Assembly (NCBI GenBank): GCA_945861595.1
Contig: CAMAVE010000001.1
Coordinates: forward strand, 1 to 64,000
Length of the DNA: 64,000 nt
Direction of reading: 5' to 3'
Origin: Synechococcus sp. UW140
Lineage (GTDB): Bacteria > Cyanobacteriota > Cyanobacteriia > PCC-6307 > Cyanobiaceae
Each line of letters starts with the position of its first letter. Positions within the stretch are counted from its first letter, which is position 1. The position numbers and the translations under genes are program-made. Under the pieces are notes generated by a model. That model saw only the letters and a program-made list of their open reading frames with translations, had not been told where the DNA came from and ran no database searches. This document shows, piece after piece, positions 9,548 to 19,921 of the stretch.

Positions 9548-10445
9548 TATTCCGATGTGATTTTGCCCTAAGATTCAAGGGAGAGCAAGCATGTTAAGGG
9601 GTACCCAATCACGATAAACTTGAAAGGGATTACAGGAATCCCGATGGAGCAGAGATGGGGCTAATCCCCCCCATATATCGAGCCGAAGTAAAAAATGCCC
9701 GGGCCCCACTCCTCTGCCTGGGAAGATCACACCTCTCCAGCCCGACCACTAGCAACCACCAGGGGCTTGATTCAGATGGGTCATAGCGACCCTGTGCAGT
9801 TCGCCACAGCGAAACAGCTCGATCGTCCCGATCGCAACGGTTGCACTAGCTATGGCTTCGCGAACTGGGGTCCGACTCATGCTGGCAAGGCGATTGAGCA
9901 AAGCCCGGCAACCAAAGGCCGAGCAGGTGGTGCCAGGTTTCAATTCACCCCTACGGCCAGGCCCACGCGGCCTTCGCAAGCAAGCAGCGTGGGCCTGGCC
10001 ATCAATTCCACCATCCCTATCCACGCCCCTATCCACGCATCACCACCTCACCGTCCCAACCCCATGCCCGGTGCCTTGGACAAGTGTCCATGGGGGTTGC
10101 GCGAGACCTCCCCTGATCCACATCACTTTTGCAGTAGCTGACTGCCAATCCAGGGAAAGGGAAGATCGAAAGCGGAGCCCCAAAGCCAAGCTGTGGTCAA
10201 TCCACTTGTCAGTCTGTCCAAGTCCGGGACTTGGTAGCTCTCATTGGGCAAGAAAAGGGTGAACCACCATGCCGTTCTGCCCCAGATTCCGACCTGGATG
10301 AACCAGAAGGGGCATCAGAGCGGGGCTTCGTTTCCGGCTACGGGGCCGGTCTACGTCACCGTCGCGACAGACACCCCATGTCGAAAAGGGAGTCAGATCA
10401 GAAAACTGTAGAAGGCAGTCACCAACACAGCAGTTCCTCCACACC

Positions 10446-11885
10446 CTAAGCCCAATCGTGGGCCGGCAGGGGCCAGATGCTGCGGATTTCCTCCAACCGT
10501 TGGTGCGCTTCGAGGGCCCGCTCCTCGGGGTCGGAGGCCTGCAAAAGCACGGTGAGATGGCCCAGTTTGCGACCCAGGGCCGATCCCTGCTTGCCGTACC
10601 AATGCAGGGTTGCCTGGGGGAGGGCCGCCAGGGCCGCTAGGGCGGCTTCACGCTCGGCCTCTCCTCGGTCGATGCCAAGCAGGTTGACCATTAACGCCCC
10701 GGCGGCGGTCAGCTCAGGGGCTTGCAAGGGCTGGCCGTCAACGATGCGCACCTGCTGGGCGAACTGACTAATGGAACAGGCCTCGATGCTGTAGTGGCCG
10801 GAGTTGTGGGTGCGGGGAGCCAGTTCGTTCACCAGCAGCCCGGCCGGACCATAGAAAAATTCAATTGAGAGCACCCCCACGTAGTCCAAGGCCGTCAGCA
10901 GGGAGGCCGCCATGTTGCGGGCCATCGCTTCCAGCGATTGGCTGGCTTGGGCCGGGGCAAGTACCCAGTCACAGACCTGGTCCTGTTGGTGAGTTTCCAC
11001 CAGGGGGTAGCAGGCCACGGCGCCAGCACGGTCGCGGCAGGCCACCAGGGCCAGTTCCCGTTCAAAGGCCACGAACTCTTCCAGGATCCAGAGCGCCGGA
11101 TCCACCTGATTCAGCAACTGGCCCAGCTCCGCCGCCGATCGAAGAATCAAGGTGCCCTTACCGTCGTAGCCGCCCCGTATCGCCTTGGCCACCAGAGGGA
11201 AACTCCAGCCCTGGGGTAATCCCCCTTGGGCCAGCGACAGTTGCCCGGAGGCTTCCCCATCAGCCTCAGCCGCGTGAACGCCTAGCTCGCCAGGTTCAGG
11301 CTCTGCTGCAACAGCCGCAGCGGGGACCGGGCTCGCCACTTGCCATGGAACGGCCGAGTCGAAAAAGTTCGCCGCCGCGGCTGGGTTGTTGGCTTGCTCC
11401 AGGCTGGAGCGGGGCTGGAGCCGGGCGGCGGACCCCAGGGCGTTGAGCGGCAGCCAGCGGGGAGTCGGAATGGAGAGGCGGCCCAGCAGGTCCCGTTGCT
11501 GGCGCTTGTCCACCAGGGGACCCAGCGACTCCAAGCTGGGCAGGAAGACCACACCTGCCTCGGCCAAGGGGGCCAGGGCGTCGAGATCGACCCATTCATT
11601 CTCAAAGCTGATGGCGCCGCAACGCCGGCTCAGCTCCAAGGTGGCGCTGGCATCGCCAATTTTCGCCTGCAGCACCGTGGTGGCCAGGCCCACGGCCGGA
11701 TCGGCCGCCCCAGGGGTCTGCAGATGCAGGGGAACCCCCTGCTGCCGCGCCGCCTCGGCCAGCATCAAGGCCAGTTGGCCGCCCCCCACAATGCCGATCC
11801 CCACAGCGTGGGGCGACCCGGGCGACTGCAGGGGCAGCAAGGCGGGATCAGTGCTCACAACCACCTCGCGCCTGCTGCAGGCCAA
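10446..11885 (-). CDS. purK: 5-(carboxyamino)imidazole ribonucleotide synthase PurK
   Basis: IGIVGGGQLALMLAEAA, FPLVAKAIRGGYDGKGT, NELAPRTHNSGHYSIEAC; exact start uncertain. Confidence 0.93.
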   Translation of the reverse strand: MACSRREVVVSTDPALLPLQSPGSPHAVGIGIVGGGQLALMLAEAARQQGVPLHLQTPGAADPAVGLATTVLQAKIGDASATLELSRRCGAISFENEWVDLDALAPLAEAGVVFLPSLESLGPLVDKRQQRDLLGRLSIPTPRWLPLNALGSAARLQPRSSLEQANNPAAAANFFDSAVPWQVASPVPAAAVAAEPEPGELGVHAAEADGEASGQLSLAQGGLPQGWSFPLVAKAIRGGYDGKGTLILRSAAELGQLLNQVDPALWILEEFVAFERELALVACRDRAGAVACYPLVETHQQDQVCDWVLAPAQASQSLEAMARNMAASLLTALDYVGVLSIEFFYGPAGLLVNELAPRTHNSGHYSIEACSISQFAQQVRIVDGQPLQAPELTAAGALMVNLLGIDRGEAEREAALAALAALPQATLHWYGKQGSALGRKLGHLTVLLQASDPEERALEAHQRLEEIRSIWPLPAHDWA

Positions 11886-11933
11886 TCACCCACTTTGGCA
11901 CTGGATCGGGCCAACCCCGGGCCCAACCCAAAC

Positions 11934-12824
11934 TCAAGTCAGGCCCCGCTCGCCGGCAGCCACAAGCCGCACCAGGCTGAGCAGCAACACAATCAGGAAC
12001 AGGGCCAGGCCCACGGTGCAGGCATAGCTGATTTCGAGTTCCGAGAAGGCCTGGTCATACACGTAATACACCAGGGTGCGGGTCGAATCGGCAGGCCCTC
12101 CCTGGGTCATCAAGAACACCTCCTCAAACACCTTGGTGGCCGCAATCGCCGAGATCACGGCCACCAAGGTGATGTAGGGCCGCAGCAGGGGCAAGGTGAT
12201 ATCGACGTGCTTGCGCCAGCCCTCACTGCCATCGAGGGAGGCGGCTTCGTAGAGATCCTTGGAGATGCCCTGGAGACCGGCTACAAAGATCACCATGTAG
12301 TAACCCAGGCCCTTCCAAAGGGTCACCAGCATCACCGCCGGTAGGGCAAGCAGGGGGTTGGTGAGAAAGCCAATCGGCGAAAAAGCAGGCCCGAGCAGGC
12401 TGGCCAGCCAGCCATTGATCAGGCCGGTTTCGGCATAAAGCCAGCGAAAGGCAATGGCCGCCACCACAATCGACACCAACACGGGCGCATAGAAGGCGGC
12501 CCGGAACCAATGGATGCCTGGCAGCTGCCGGTTGACGAGTACGGCGAGCACCAGGGACCCCAACACAATCGGTGGCACCACGCCAACGAGATACACCAAG
12601 GTTGTGCCAAGCACCCGGAAAAACATCGGGTCGTGGAGCAGGCGCTTGAGGTTGGCCAACCCCACAAATTTCAGGGGTTCAGCCACATCGAGACCCGTCT
12701 GGCTGACGCTCATCAACAGGGCCATGGCCGCGGGCACCAGCACCGACAGGCCAAGCAGCAGCAAGGCCGGTGCCAGGAAGGCCCAGGCGGTGCGATTGCG
12801 TCTGGGGCTGGAAGCCTCGGCCAT
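11934..12824 (-). CDS. Sugar-type ABC transporter permease (MalF/UgpA family)
   Basis: Multiple TM segments; [29 protein letters not shown]-loop motif. Confidence 0.88.
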   Translation of the reverse strand: MAEASSPRRNRTAWAFLAPALLLLGLSVLVPAAMALLMSVSQTGLDVAEPLKFVGLANLKRLLHDPMFFRVLGTTLVYLVGVVPPIVLGSLVLAVLVNRQLPGIHWFRAAFYAPVLVSIVVAAIAFRWLYAETGLINGWLASLLGPAFSPIGFLTNPLLALPAVMLVTLWKGLGYYMVIFVAGLQGISKDLYEAASLDGSEGWRKHVDITLPLLRPYITLVAVISAIAATKVFEEVFLMTQGGPADSTRTLVYYVYDQAFSELEISYACTVGLALFLIVLLLSLVRLVAAGERGLT

Positions 12825-12900
12825 GGCCCAAACCTTAGGGGCTTGCTGGCCTGGGCAAGCTCAAGCGGCAGACTCGATCACAGCCCAGACGCCCTTGCCC

Positions 12901-14079
12901 GTGCCCGCCGTGAGCAGCAGCCCCGCCACTCCAGTCAGCTCGATCCAGGCAGGCCCAGCCCCTTCCCAGGCGCAACCGGTGCTGTTTGAGACGATTGAGG
13001 TCGCCTTGCAACGCCACCCCTACCCGGTGGTGATTGGGGCTGGCGGAATGGCCCAGCTAGGAGCCCTGGTGGCCCAGCAGGGTTTTGGCACCGGAACGAA
13101 GGTCTTAATCGTCAGCAATCCGGAGGTGGAGGCCCGGTACGGGGCCACGGCCCTGGCCAGCCTGCAGGCGGCCGGCTTCGACACCACGCTGCTGGTGGTG
13201 GAGGCCGGTGAACAGCAGAAAACCCCCGCCACCATTGGCCTCATTCACGAGGCCGCCTTCGAGCGCAAATTGGAGCGTCGCTCCTTGCTGGTGGCCCTTG
13301 GCGGTGGGGTGGTCGGCGACATGACTGGCTTTGCGGCCGCCACCTGGCTCAGGGGAATCGCCGTGGTGCAGGTGCCCACCACCCTGCTGGCCATGGTCGA
13401 TGCGGCGATCGGCGGCAAGACGGGGGTGAACCATCCGGGCGGCAAGAACCTGATCGGGGCCTTCCACCAGCCCGCTCTGGTGCTGATTGATCCCCAGACC
13501 CTGGCCAGCCTGCCGGAACGGGAATTCCGGGCCGGCATGGCCGAGGTGATCAAGTACGGGGTGATTGGCGATCCCGAGTTATTTGCAGCCCTCGAGGCCG
13601 CCGGCGACCTCTCCAGCCTGGAGCGGCTGAGCCCCCAACTTCTTCAGGCCATCCTGCAGCGTTCGGCGGCGGCCAAGGCCCAGGTGGTGGCGGCCGATGA
13701 ACACGAGGGCGGCCTGCGGGCGATCCTCAACTACGGCCACACCCTCGGCCATGTGGTGGAAGCCCTCTGCGGCTACGGCACCTATTTGCACGGCGAAGCC
13801 GTGGCGATCGGCATGGTCGCCGCCGGTGAAATCGCCCTGGCCCTGGGCCTGTGGACAGCACGCGAGCAGGAGCGCCAACGGTGCCTGGTGGCGGCCGCCG
13901 GCCTGCCCCAGCGCTGGCCCGACCTGGACCTAGAGGCGGTGTTGGCCTGCCTACAGGGAGATAAAAAGGTGCGCGACGGCCGGGTGCGCTTTGTGCTGCC
14001 CACGGGCATCGGCAGGGTGGTGATCCGCGATGACATCGACGCGGCGGTGATCGGCGCGGCCCTGGAGCGGCTGGCCTGA
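12901..14079 (+). CDS. aroB: 3-dehydroquinate synthase
   Basis: [57 protein letters not shown] start inferred. Confidence 0.95.
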   Translation: MPAVSSSPATPVSSIQAGPAPSQAQPVLFETIEVALQRHPYPVVIGAGGMAQLGALVAQQGFGTGTKVLIVSNPEVEARYGATALASLQAAGFDTTLLVVEAGEQQKTPATIGLIHEAAFERKLERRSLLVALGGGVVGDMTGFAAATWLRGIAVVQVPTTLLAMVDAAIGGKTGVNHPGGKNLIGAFHQPALVLIDPQTLASLPEREFRAGMAEVIKYGVIGDPELFAALEAAGDLSSLERLSPQLLQAILQRSAAAKAQVVAADEHEGGLRAILNYGHTLGHVVEALCGYGTYLHGEAVAIGMVAAGEIALALGLWTAREQERQRCLVAAAGLPQRWPDLDLEAVLACLQGDKKVRDGRVRFVLPTGIGRVVIRDDIDAAVIGAALERLA

Positions 14080-14085
14080 GCCGGT

Positions 14086-15513
14086 TCAGGGATCGCGCAG
14101 AAACAGCGGCAGCGGCGACTCCCCGGGGGGCTGGCTCCCTGGGGGGCTGGGCTGGCCAGAGGGCAGGCTTGATCGGGGCTTGTCCCCAGCACCTGGCGCG
14201 GCAGCAGAGCCATCCCGGCTGAAGGCAAACCAACGAAAGGCCCCTAGGCCGGCGGGATCGACCAGGCGCAGCAGGCATTCGCGCCGGCCCAGGGCCGTGG
14301 CTAAATCGAGCCGCTCACCAACCAGCGGGGTTTGCAAGCCATGGAGCCGCTGGGCCAACCCCAGGGCCAGCAGGGCCTCCCCCTGGCTGCGCTGGCCGAG
14401 CAGCTGCCAGCCCCCCTGGCGGGCCGCCAGCACCAGGCTGTCGCTGCAGAGATGGGCCGTCAGGTCCCAGGAACCCGGTTGGCGCAGGGGGTCGCCACTG
14501 GCCTCCTGCTGGCGATAGGCCATCAGGGTGCCATCCAGCCGCTGGGGGGCGTAGTAGCGCTCGGCGGGGATGGCGTAATCAATCACCAGCAGCCGGCCGT
14601 GGGCGATCCCGGCGGCGCAGCTGGCCAACCAGGGCGCCAGCTCCGGATGCAGCTCCGTGGCCCAACCCGGGCCCCGGCGCGGGTCGGGGGGCCAGAGGCC
14701 TAGGGACTCCAGGGTTGGTTCCGCCTCCGGCCCGAGGGGATCGCCATCGATGAGCTCTAGGAACTCCGGCTGGCCAGCCTCCTGGCTGAGGGCCACCCGT
14801 TGCTGGCGCCAATGGCGGCCATCCCAACGGATCCGCGCCACCGCTAAGGCATCGAGCACCTCATGGGCGAGCACCACGCCGGTGCATGGGGATTGGGCCA
14901 GCTCCTCGGCGCTGACCCAGCGGCAGGGCAGGGGGCAGGATTGGAGTTGCCGGCGCTGGCGGTCCGCCATGCCGCCATTGGGTTCCACCAACACCAGCTC
15001 GCAGCAGGCCGCCAGCTGGGGCCACCCCAGGGCCAGGGCCTGGGCCAGCTGCAGGGCCAACTCCCCTTCGCCCGGGCCCGTTTCGACCAGGGCCAGGGGC
15101 CTAGGGGGCTCGCAACCAGCTCCGCGCGCGCTGGCAGACCGTTCAAGATCGAGCCCCTGCTCCAGCGCCAGTTCCGCCAGCCACTCGGCCAGCTGGGGGG
15201 CGAGCAGGGCCGCGAAATCCGAGCCCAGGGATGGGGAGGTGACGAAGTCGCCGCGGCGGCCAATTCGGAGACGGCCGCTGCCATAGGCCCCGTGGTCGGG
15301 ATCATGGAGGGCCCAGGCCATGTAGGTGTGGAACGGCACCGAGCCCCCCGCCGCCAGCAACCGCTGCTGCAACCACTCGGGCAGGTCTGATTCGTCCAGG
15401 CGGGAGATCAAGGGCTGAAGATCAAGGGGTCGAGGTCCTGGGCCCACGGCACCGCCCAAGTGTCGGTGAGAATGCTGGCCCACTGAAGCAGCAGCCATGG
15501 GCCTTTGCGACAC
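14086..15513 (-). CDS. MidA/NDUFAF7-family SAM-dependent methyltransferase (DUF185)
   Basis: VPFHTYMAWALHDPDHGAYGSGRLRIGRRGDFVTSPSLGSDFAALLA; ALVETGPGEGELALQL. Confidence 0.88.
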   Translation of the reverse strand: MSQRPMAAASVGQHSHRHLGGAVGPGPRPLDLQPLISRLDESDLPEWLQQRLLAAGGSVPFHTYMAWALHDPDHGAYGSGRLRIGRRGDFVTSPSLGSDFAALLAPQLAEWLAELALEQGLDLERSASARGAGCEPPRPLALVETGPGEGELALQLAQALALGWPQLAACCELVLVEPNGGMADRQRRQLQSCPLPCRWVSAEELAQSPCTGVVLAHEVLDALAVARIRWDGRHWRQQRVALSQEAGQPEFLELIDGDPLGPEAEPTLESLGLWPPDPRRGPGWATELHPELAPWLASCAAGIAHGRLLVIDYAIPAERYYAPQRLDGTLMAYRQQEASGDPLRQPGSWDLTAHLCSDSLVLAARQGGWQLLGQRSQGEALLALGLAQRLHGLQTPLVGERLDLATALGRRECLLRLVDPAGLGAFRWFAFSRDGSAAAPGAGDKPRSSLPSGQPSPPGSQPPGESPLPLFLRDP

Positions 15514-16327
15514 GTTCAGGCGCCTGGGTCGCTTCGCCGCCGGCCTGCTGTTGCTGGTCAGCCTGCTGGGGTTTGGCCCCGGGCCGGCCCAGGCCTATGA
15601 CAACCCCGACCTCCTGCCCGACCACCCCACCCCGGTAATCGACCTGGCCAAGGCCCTCAGCGATGGCCAGCGCGCCAGCCTGGAGGCCAGCCTCAACGCC
15701 TTTGAGGCAAGCAGTGGCTGGAAACTGAGGGTGCTGAGCCAATACGACCGCACCCCGGGTTTAGCGGTGAAGGAGTTTTGGGGGCTCGATGAACGCAGCC
15801 TGGTGCTGGTGGCCGATCCCCGCGGCGGCAACCTGCTCAACTTCAACGTCGGCGATGCCCTCTTCGCCCTGATGCCACGCACCTTCTGGGTCGAACTGCA
15901 AACCCGCTACGGCAACCAGTACTACGTTCGCGAGCACGGCGAAGATGGCGCCATTGTGGATGCCCTCTCGGCGGTGCAGGGCTGCCTGGAACGGGGCGGC
16001 TGCCAGGTGGTGCCAGGCCTGCCCCAAGAACAGTGGCTGCTCACCCTCTGCACCTCCCTTCTGGGCGGCCTGATCGTTGGCTTTGCCGCCTACCCGCGCA
16101 AGGAAGGGCGCACGGTGGAATGGGCCTGGGTGCTGCTGCTCTCGCCCCTCTGGGGACTCCTGTTCCTCGTTTTCGGCCTCGGGCCAGTGCTGACGCGCAC
16201 CAGCGACTGGCTACCGATCAGCCGCAACTGCCTGGGCTTTTTTGCCGCGGCCCTCGCGGCTTACCTCATTGCCCAGCAAACCGTTGGCCGTTCTCGCCTC
16301 AGCGACCAGGGCAGTGGCGACTCCTGA
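15497..16327 (+). CDS. TPM-domain protein, Psb32-like
   Basis: Signal peptide then VIDLAKALSDGQRASLEASLNAFEASSGWKLRVLSQYDRTPG; C-terminal TM segments. Confidence 0.8.
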   Translation: MGLCDTFRRLGRFAAGLLLLVSLLGFGPGPAQAYDNPDLLPDHPTPVIDLAKALSDGQRASLEASLNAFEASSGWKLRVLSQYDRTPGLAVKEFWGLDERSLVLVADPRGGNLLNFNVGDALFALMPRTFWVELQTRYGNQYYVREHGEDGAIVDALSAVQGCLERGGCQVVPGLPQEQWLLTLCTSLLGGLIVGFAAYPRKEGRTVEWAWVLLLSPLWGLLFLVFGLGPVLTRTSDWLPISRNCLGFFAAALAAYLIAQQTVGRSRLSDQGSGDS

Positions 16328-16527
16328 GGAGGGGCCTAAGCACGCTGGAGGACAACCCCGCGCTGATTGAGCTCAGGGTTGGAGCTCTCAAAAGTTCCAT
16401 TTCCCTGAAGGCGTGATTCGGCTGAACTGGCTAAGCCAACGAACCAGGCCAGTTGGGCCATTCAACCCATCAGCCAAGCCTGCTCAGCGAGGTTTGCCCA
16501 GGGCTGAAAGGTAAGCCTGCCTAGAAC

Positions 16528-17451
16528 TCAAAGCGACGGCTTGGCAGTTTCGGCGAACTGGCAAACCAGTTGGCCCCGGAGGCAAACAGGAGACCCGGCC
16601 TGATCGTCGCGCAGGCTTTCGCTGGGGAGTTCACCCTGCAACTGGGCCAGGTTGTCCTCGTAAAAACGCTTCAAGTCGGCAAACCGACGTACGGGCTGGC
16701 CGTAGTAGCTGCTGCCGCCGAGGGTCGGGAAAGACGCCCACTCCGGGGCCAGCCGGGCAGCCAGGCTGCGGGTAAAACGACCCGCATCGGCCAGGGGCAG
16801 GGCCCCGCGGCGCTGGATAAGCAGCAGGGCGGCCTGGTCCTGCTCCTCAGGGCTGAACGTCTGCAAGCCGAGCAGGCGGCTGGCCATCGACCAGGTGAAG
16901 GGCATGAACTGGTAGGCACCGGCAGCGGCACTGGCGTAGCGGGCCGTGCGGATCACCAGGTTGGGATGGCGCTCCATCGAGCCCATCAGGCTGCCGCCAA
17001 ACAGGATGCGATAGCCGATGTCTTGACCGCCGGCCCAGGTGCCTTCCGCGTAGCGGATCGTGTTGAGCAGGGCCCGGCGGGCCGGGGTGATCGGGTAGTT
17101 GGCCCGCACGGGCGGCGGACTGGCAATCGGGAAGGGTGCCGTTGACGGACCGTCCAGATCAAGCATGGCCAGGCGCTGGGCCGGCTGCTCCAGCTGGCGG
17201 CCCAGGCTGGAGCTGGTGGTGAGTGGGCCGCTGGCTTGCGGGCTGGACATCACGGCAGCCGAAGGGGCTGACGCTTCTAGGAACTGATCATTAAGGGCCG
17301 TGCCCAGGCTGTCTCGTGGCGCAGCCGTGGCCGCCAAAGGGGCGACAAGGGTCAGCAACCCGGTAGCGAGGGGCCAGAACGGGAATCGCGACGCTCGCGG
17401 GGTCTCAGCGACGCGAGTGGGAACGGCCTTGGTTGAAAAAACTGGAGTCAA
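16528..17451 (-). CDS. Secreted lysozyme-like muramidase (GH104/phage lysozyme-like fold)
   Basis: ALLNTIRYAEGTWAGGQDIGYRILFGG...SAAGAYQFMPFTWSMA. Confidence 0.8.
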   Translation of the reverse strand: MTPVFSTKAVPTRVAETPRASRFPFWPLATGLLTLVAPLAATAAPRDSLGTALNDQFLEASAPSAAVMSSPQASGPLTTSSSLGRQLEQPAQRLAMLDLDGPSTAPFPIASPPPVRANYPITPARRALLNTIRYAEGTWAGGQDIGYRILFGGSLMGSMERHPNLVIRTARYASAAAGAYQFMPFTWSMASRLLGLQTFSPEEQDQAALLLIQRRGALPLADAGRFTRSLAARLAPEWASFPTLGGSSYYGQPVRRFADLKRFYEDNLAQLQGELPSESLRDDQAGSPVCLRGQLVCQFAETAKPSL

Positions 17452-17884
17452 AGCGGTTCAGGCAAGATCGACAAGGTGCTTGGCTTTGCCGCCAGGGCAA
17501 GGCAATGGGCAACGCTGCAGTGCGCAGAAGCCGGGTTGATGGATGGGGCGAATCGTTTGAGGGGCGCTGACTAGGGCGACGCGAAAAACGACGCAAGGAA
17601 AAATGAACCGTGAAATTAATCGCTTGGGTTCCACAAAAAGGCGGAATGCCTCAACCGATGACAGCAATTTGCTGATGGCGCATAGCTTGTCGAACAAGAT
17701 GCTCCAGGAAGCCTATCGAGTGCCAGTCACACAGCTGTCCATTTGTAATCAGAACTACGCGGCGAGGTTCAAATCACCGTGGGCCACTGATTTGGGTTCT
17801 CCAATAACGGGAGCCGACGATCGCCAGCGTCAATCGCTACTACCGCCAATGATTCGCGTTACTGATCATTGACTTGACAAGGGG

Positions 17885-18973
17885 TCAAGTCCTTGGGGCG
17901 CAGCAGTTTTGGCGAATGAAGCGCTCCAGCAGGCCCGCGGCCTGGTCGGCGCCATCGCCAGGGATCGGGCCCCTGCTGGCGGGCTGCAGGGGTTGGTCCA
18001 GTTGCCAGTCCCCCGCCAGCAGCTGGTCGCGGCTGAGCAGGCGGTGCTGGCCATGGGCCTGCAGGGCGGCCTCCAGCACGGGGGCCTCGGCAAAGCCCTC
18101 GCGGCGGACCAGGTGCACCCCCAATCCCTGGGCGAGGGCCTCGCAAAAGGTGCTGTACCCCGGCTTGGTCAGCACCCGACCGCAGACGGGCATGACATCG
18201 AGGGGACGCAGGCCCTCTGGCAGCAGCGATGCATTGGGGGCCGCCGCGGCCAGTTCAGGATCGGTCACTAGGAAGTGGTGCTCTGACCAGCGGCTGAAAA
18301 GCGTGGCAGGCAGAGGAAAGCCCATGCCCCCGAAGCCCACGAGCACGGTGCGCTCCGCCGGTGTGTCGATCGCCAGGAGGCGGCGGAGGCTGGCGCAATC
18401 GAGCCTGGGCCGGCCGGCCGTTAACCCCACGGGCCAGTGGGGGATCCCCCAGTCCATGGCCATGGCGAAGGGGCATTCGATCACCGCCTCCCCCTGGCGA
18501 TAGGCCTGCAGGGCCCGCTCCGCCCAACCAACGAAGGCCCCGTCCATGGGCCGGTAAATGGCATCCCAGCCAAAGTTGCCGATCCAGATCAAGGGGGCCC
18601 CTAGCGCCTGGGCCAGGGCCGCCGCCGCCGGGGGCACATCGCCAAGCACCAAAAGGGGTTCCCCCTGGCCAGCCAGCCAGGCCGCCTCCCGGCTGACCTG
18701 GCTGGGCAGCTGGCGCTCAAGGGCATTGAGAGCCTCCAAGGTGGCGGCGGCATCGGCGCCGAGGGCATCGGCCTGCACCACCCCCACATCCCAACGGCAA
18801 GCCCGGTGTTCAAACGGCACCGCCCCAAAGGCTCCCCCCAGGGTGTGGGCCGGCAGGGGGGTGGAGAGCACCAGGCGCCAGTCGGGCTGGAGCTGGTGCA
18901 GGGCGGTGAGGATCGAGGCCGTGCGTGAAAGATGGCCATAGCCATGGCCACTGATGCAGGCAACGATCAGCAT
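17885..18973 (-). CDS. GT-B glycosyltransferase-like protein (MurG/L-arabinokinase N-domain type)
   Basis: CISGHGYGHLSRTASILTAL; TVLVGFGGMGFPLP; CGRVLTKPGYSTFCEALAQG. Confidence 0.75.
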   Translation of the reverse strand: MLIVACISGHGYGHLSRTASILTALHQLQPDWRLVLSTPLPAHTLGGAFGAVPFEHRACRWDVGVVQADALGADAAATLEALNALERQLPSQVSREAAWLAGQGEPLLVLGDVPPAAAALAQALGAPLIWIGNFGWDAIYRPMDGAFVGWAERALQAYRQGEAVIECPFAMAMDWGIPHWPVGLTAGRPRLDCASLRRLLAIDTPAERTVLVGFGGMGFPLPATLFSRWSEHHFLVTDPELAAAAPNASLLPEGLRPLDVMPVCGRVLTKPGYSTFCEALAQGLGVHLVRREGFAEAPVLEAALQAHGQHRLLSRDQLLAGDWQLDQPLQPASRGPIPGDGADQAAGLLERFIRQNCCAPRT

Positions 18974-19896
18974 GGCGCTGGCGCAGCGACCTGGACCTCA
19001 GGCGCAGGTTGCTGATACAGCCGCTGCTCGTAGAGGAGCTGGCCGCCCATGCCGTACCAGCGGTGGCTGGCCTGGTGCAGCTGGCCATCGCGCAGCACGA
19101 CCCAGCTGAAATGGCGCAGGGCCCTGCCCTGGTCGTCATTGCCGTGGCGGGGCACGCAGGCCGAATTGAGGTAGGCGGTGCCGGCACGATCGCGCAGGAA
19201 GCTGAGCCGCTCCCCCTGGCCCCGTTTGAGCCGGTGGTGCATGTGACCGAACACCACCAGGGGCAAGGGCCGGTGCCGACGAATGCGCTCGATCGCGACG
19301 GTCAGGTCCTGGTCACCCCAATCGACCGCAGGTTTTTTCCAATCCCGGCCACAGGGATCGGCGCAGGTGCTCCCCAAACCACTGGGGCCGCAATGGGCCA
19401 ACAGCACCATCGGCAGGCCCGGATCGGCCGCCAGGGCCGCCGCCGTGATCCGATCCGCCGATTCCTGCATGGTGACCGGACCGAACACGGCCAAGGCGCC
19501 CGGGTTGAGCCTGAAGCCACCCCCGGCACTGGCCGGCCGTCCTCCCACTACCGCCAGGCCCGGCGGATCTAGGCAGCGCAAACCCCAGCCGCAATGGCGA
19601 TCGCCCAACAGGGACAGTTGGCGTTGCAGGGTGCGGCCACTGGCATCGCGGCCGGCGTCATGGTTTCCCAGCACACAGGCCATCGGCAGCGCCAGCCGGC
19701 CCAACCGGGCCGCAATCAGTTGATCGCCATCGCTGAGGTCGCCGACCACCATCAGGGCATCGGGCCGCAGCAGGCCCAGGAGCTCCTCATCAAGCCCATC
19801 CCATTGGCCATGCAGGTCTCCAGCAATGGCGATCTGCAGGTCCTTACGCGGGTTCTTGCCGCTATTCGGATCGGCTGATGCCCCAATCACAGCCAT
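18967..19896 (-). CDS. Cyanobacterial metallophosphoesterase (TIGR04168-like)
   Basis: IAIAGDLHGQWD, VVGDLSDGD, VLGNHD, VFGHMHHRLKRG. Confidence 0.88.
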   Translation of the reverse strand: MAVIGASADPNSGKNPRKDLQIAIAGDLHGQWDGLDEELLGLLRPDALMVVGDLSDGDQLIAARLGRLALPMACVLGNHDAGRDASGRTLQRQLSLLGDRHCGWGLRCLDPPGLAVVGGRPASAGGGFRLNPGALAVFGPVTMQESADRITAAALAADPGLPMVLLAHCGPSGLGSTCADPCGRDWKKPAVDWGDQDLTVAIERIRRHRPLPLVVFGHMHHRLKRGQGERLSFLRDRAGTAYLNSACVPRHGNDDQGRALRHFSWVVLRDGQLHQASHRWYGMGGQLLYEQRLYQQPAPEVQVAAPAPC

Positions 19897-19921
19897 CCAA
19901 AATGCCTAGGGTGGCTCCACT

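Noticed and set aside
9695-10262. Two overlapping plus-strand ORFs (148 and 136 aa)
   Set aside because: Pro/Arg/Ser-rich, mutually overlapping in different frames, no homology features
17760-17795. tRNA-like T-loop string GGTTCAAATC
   Set aside because: Flanking bases cannot form a T-stem and no acceptor or anticodon arm was found
17603-17872. 89-aa plus-strand ORF
   Set aside because: No motif, intergenic, possibly random; not supported as a gene
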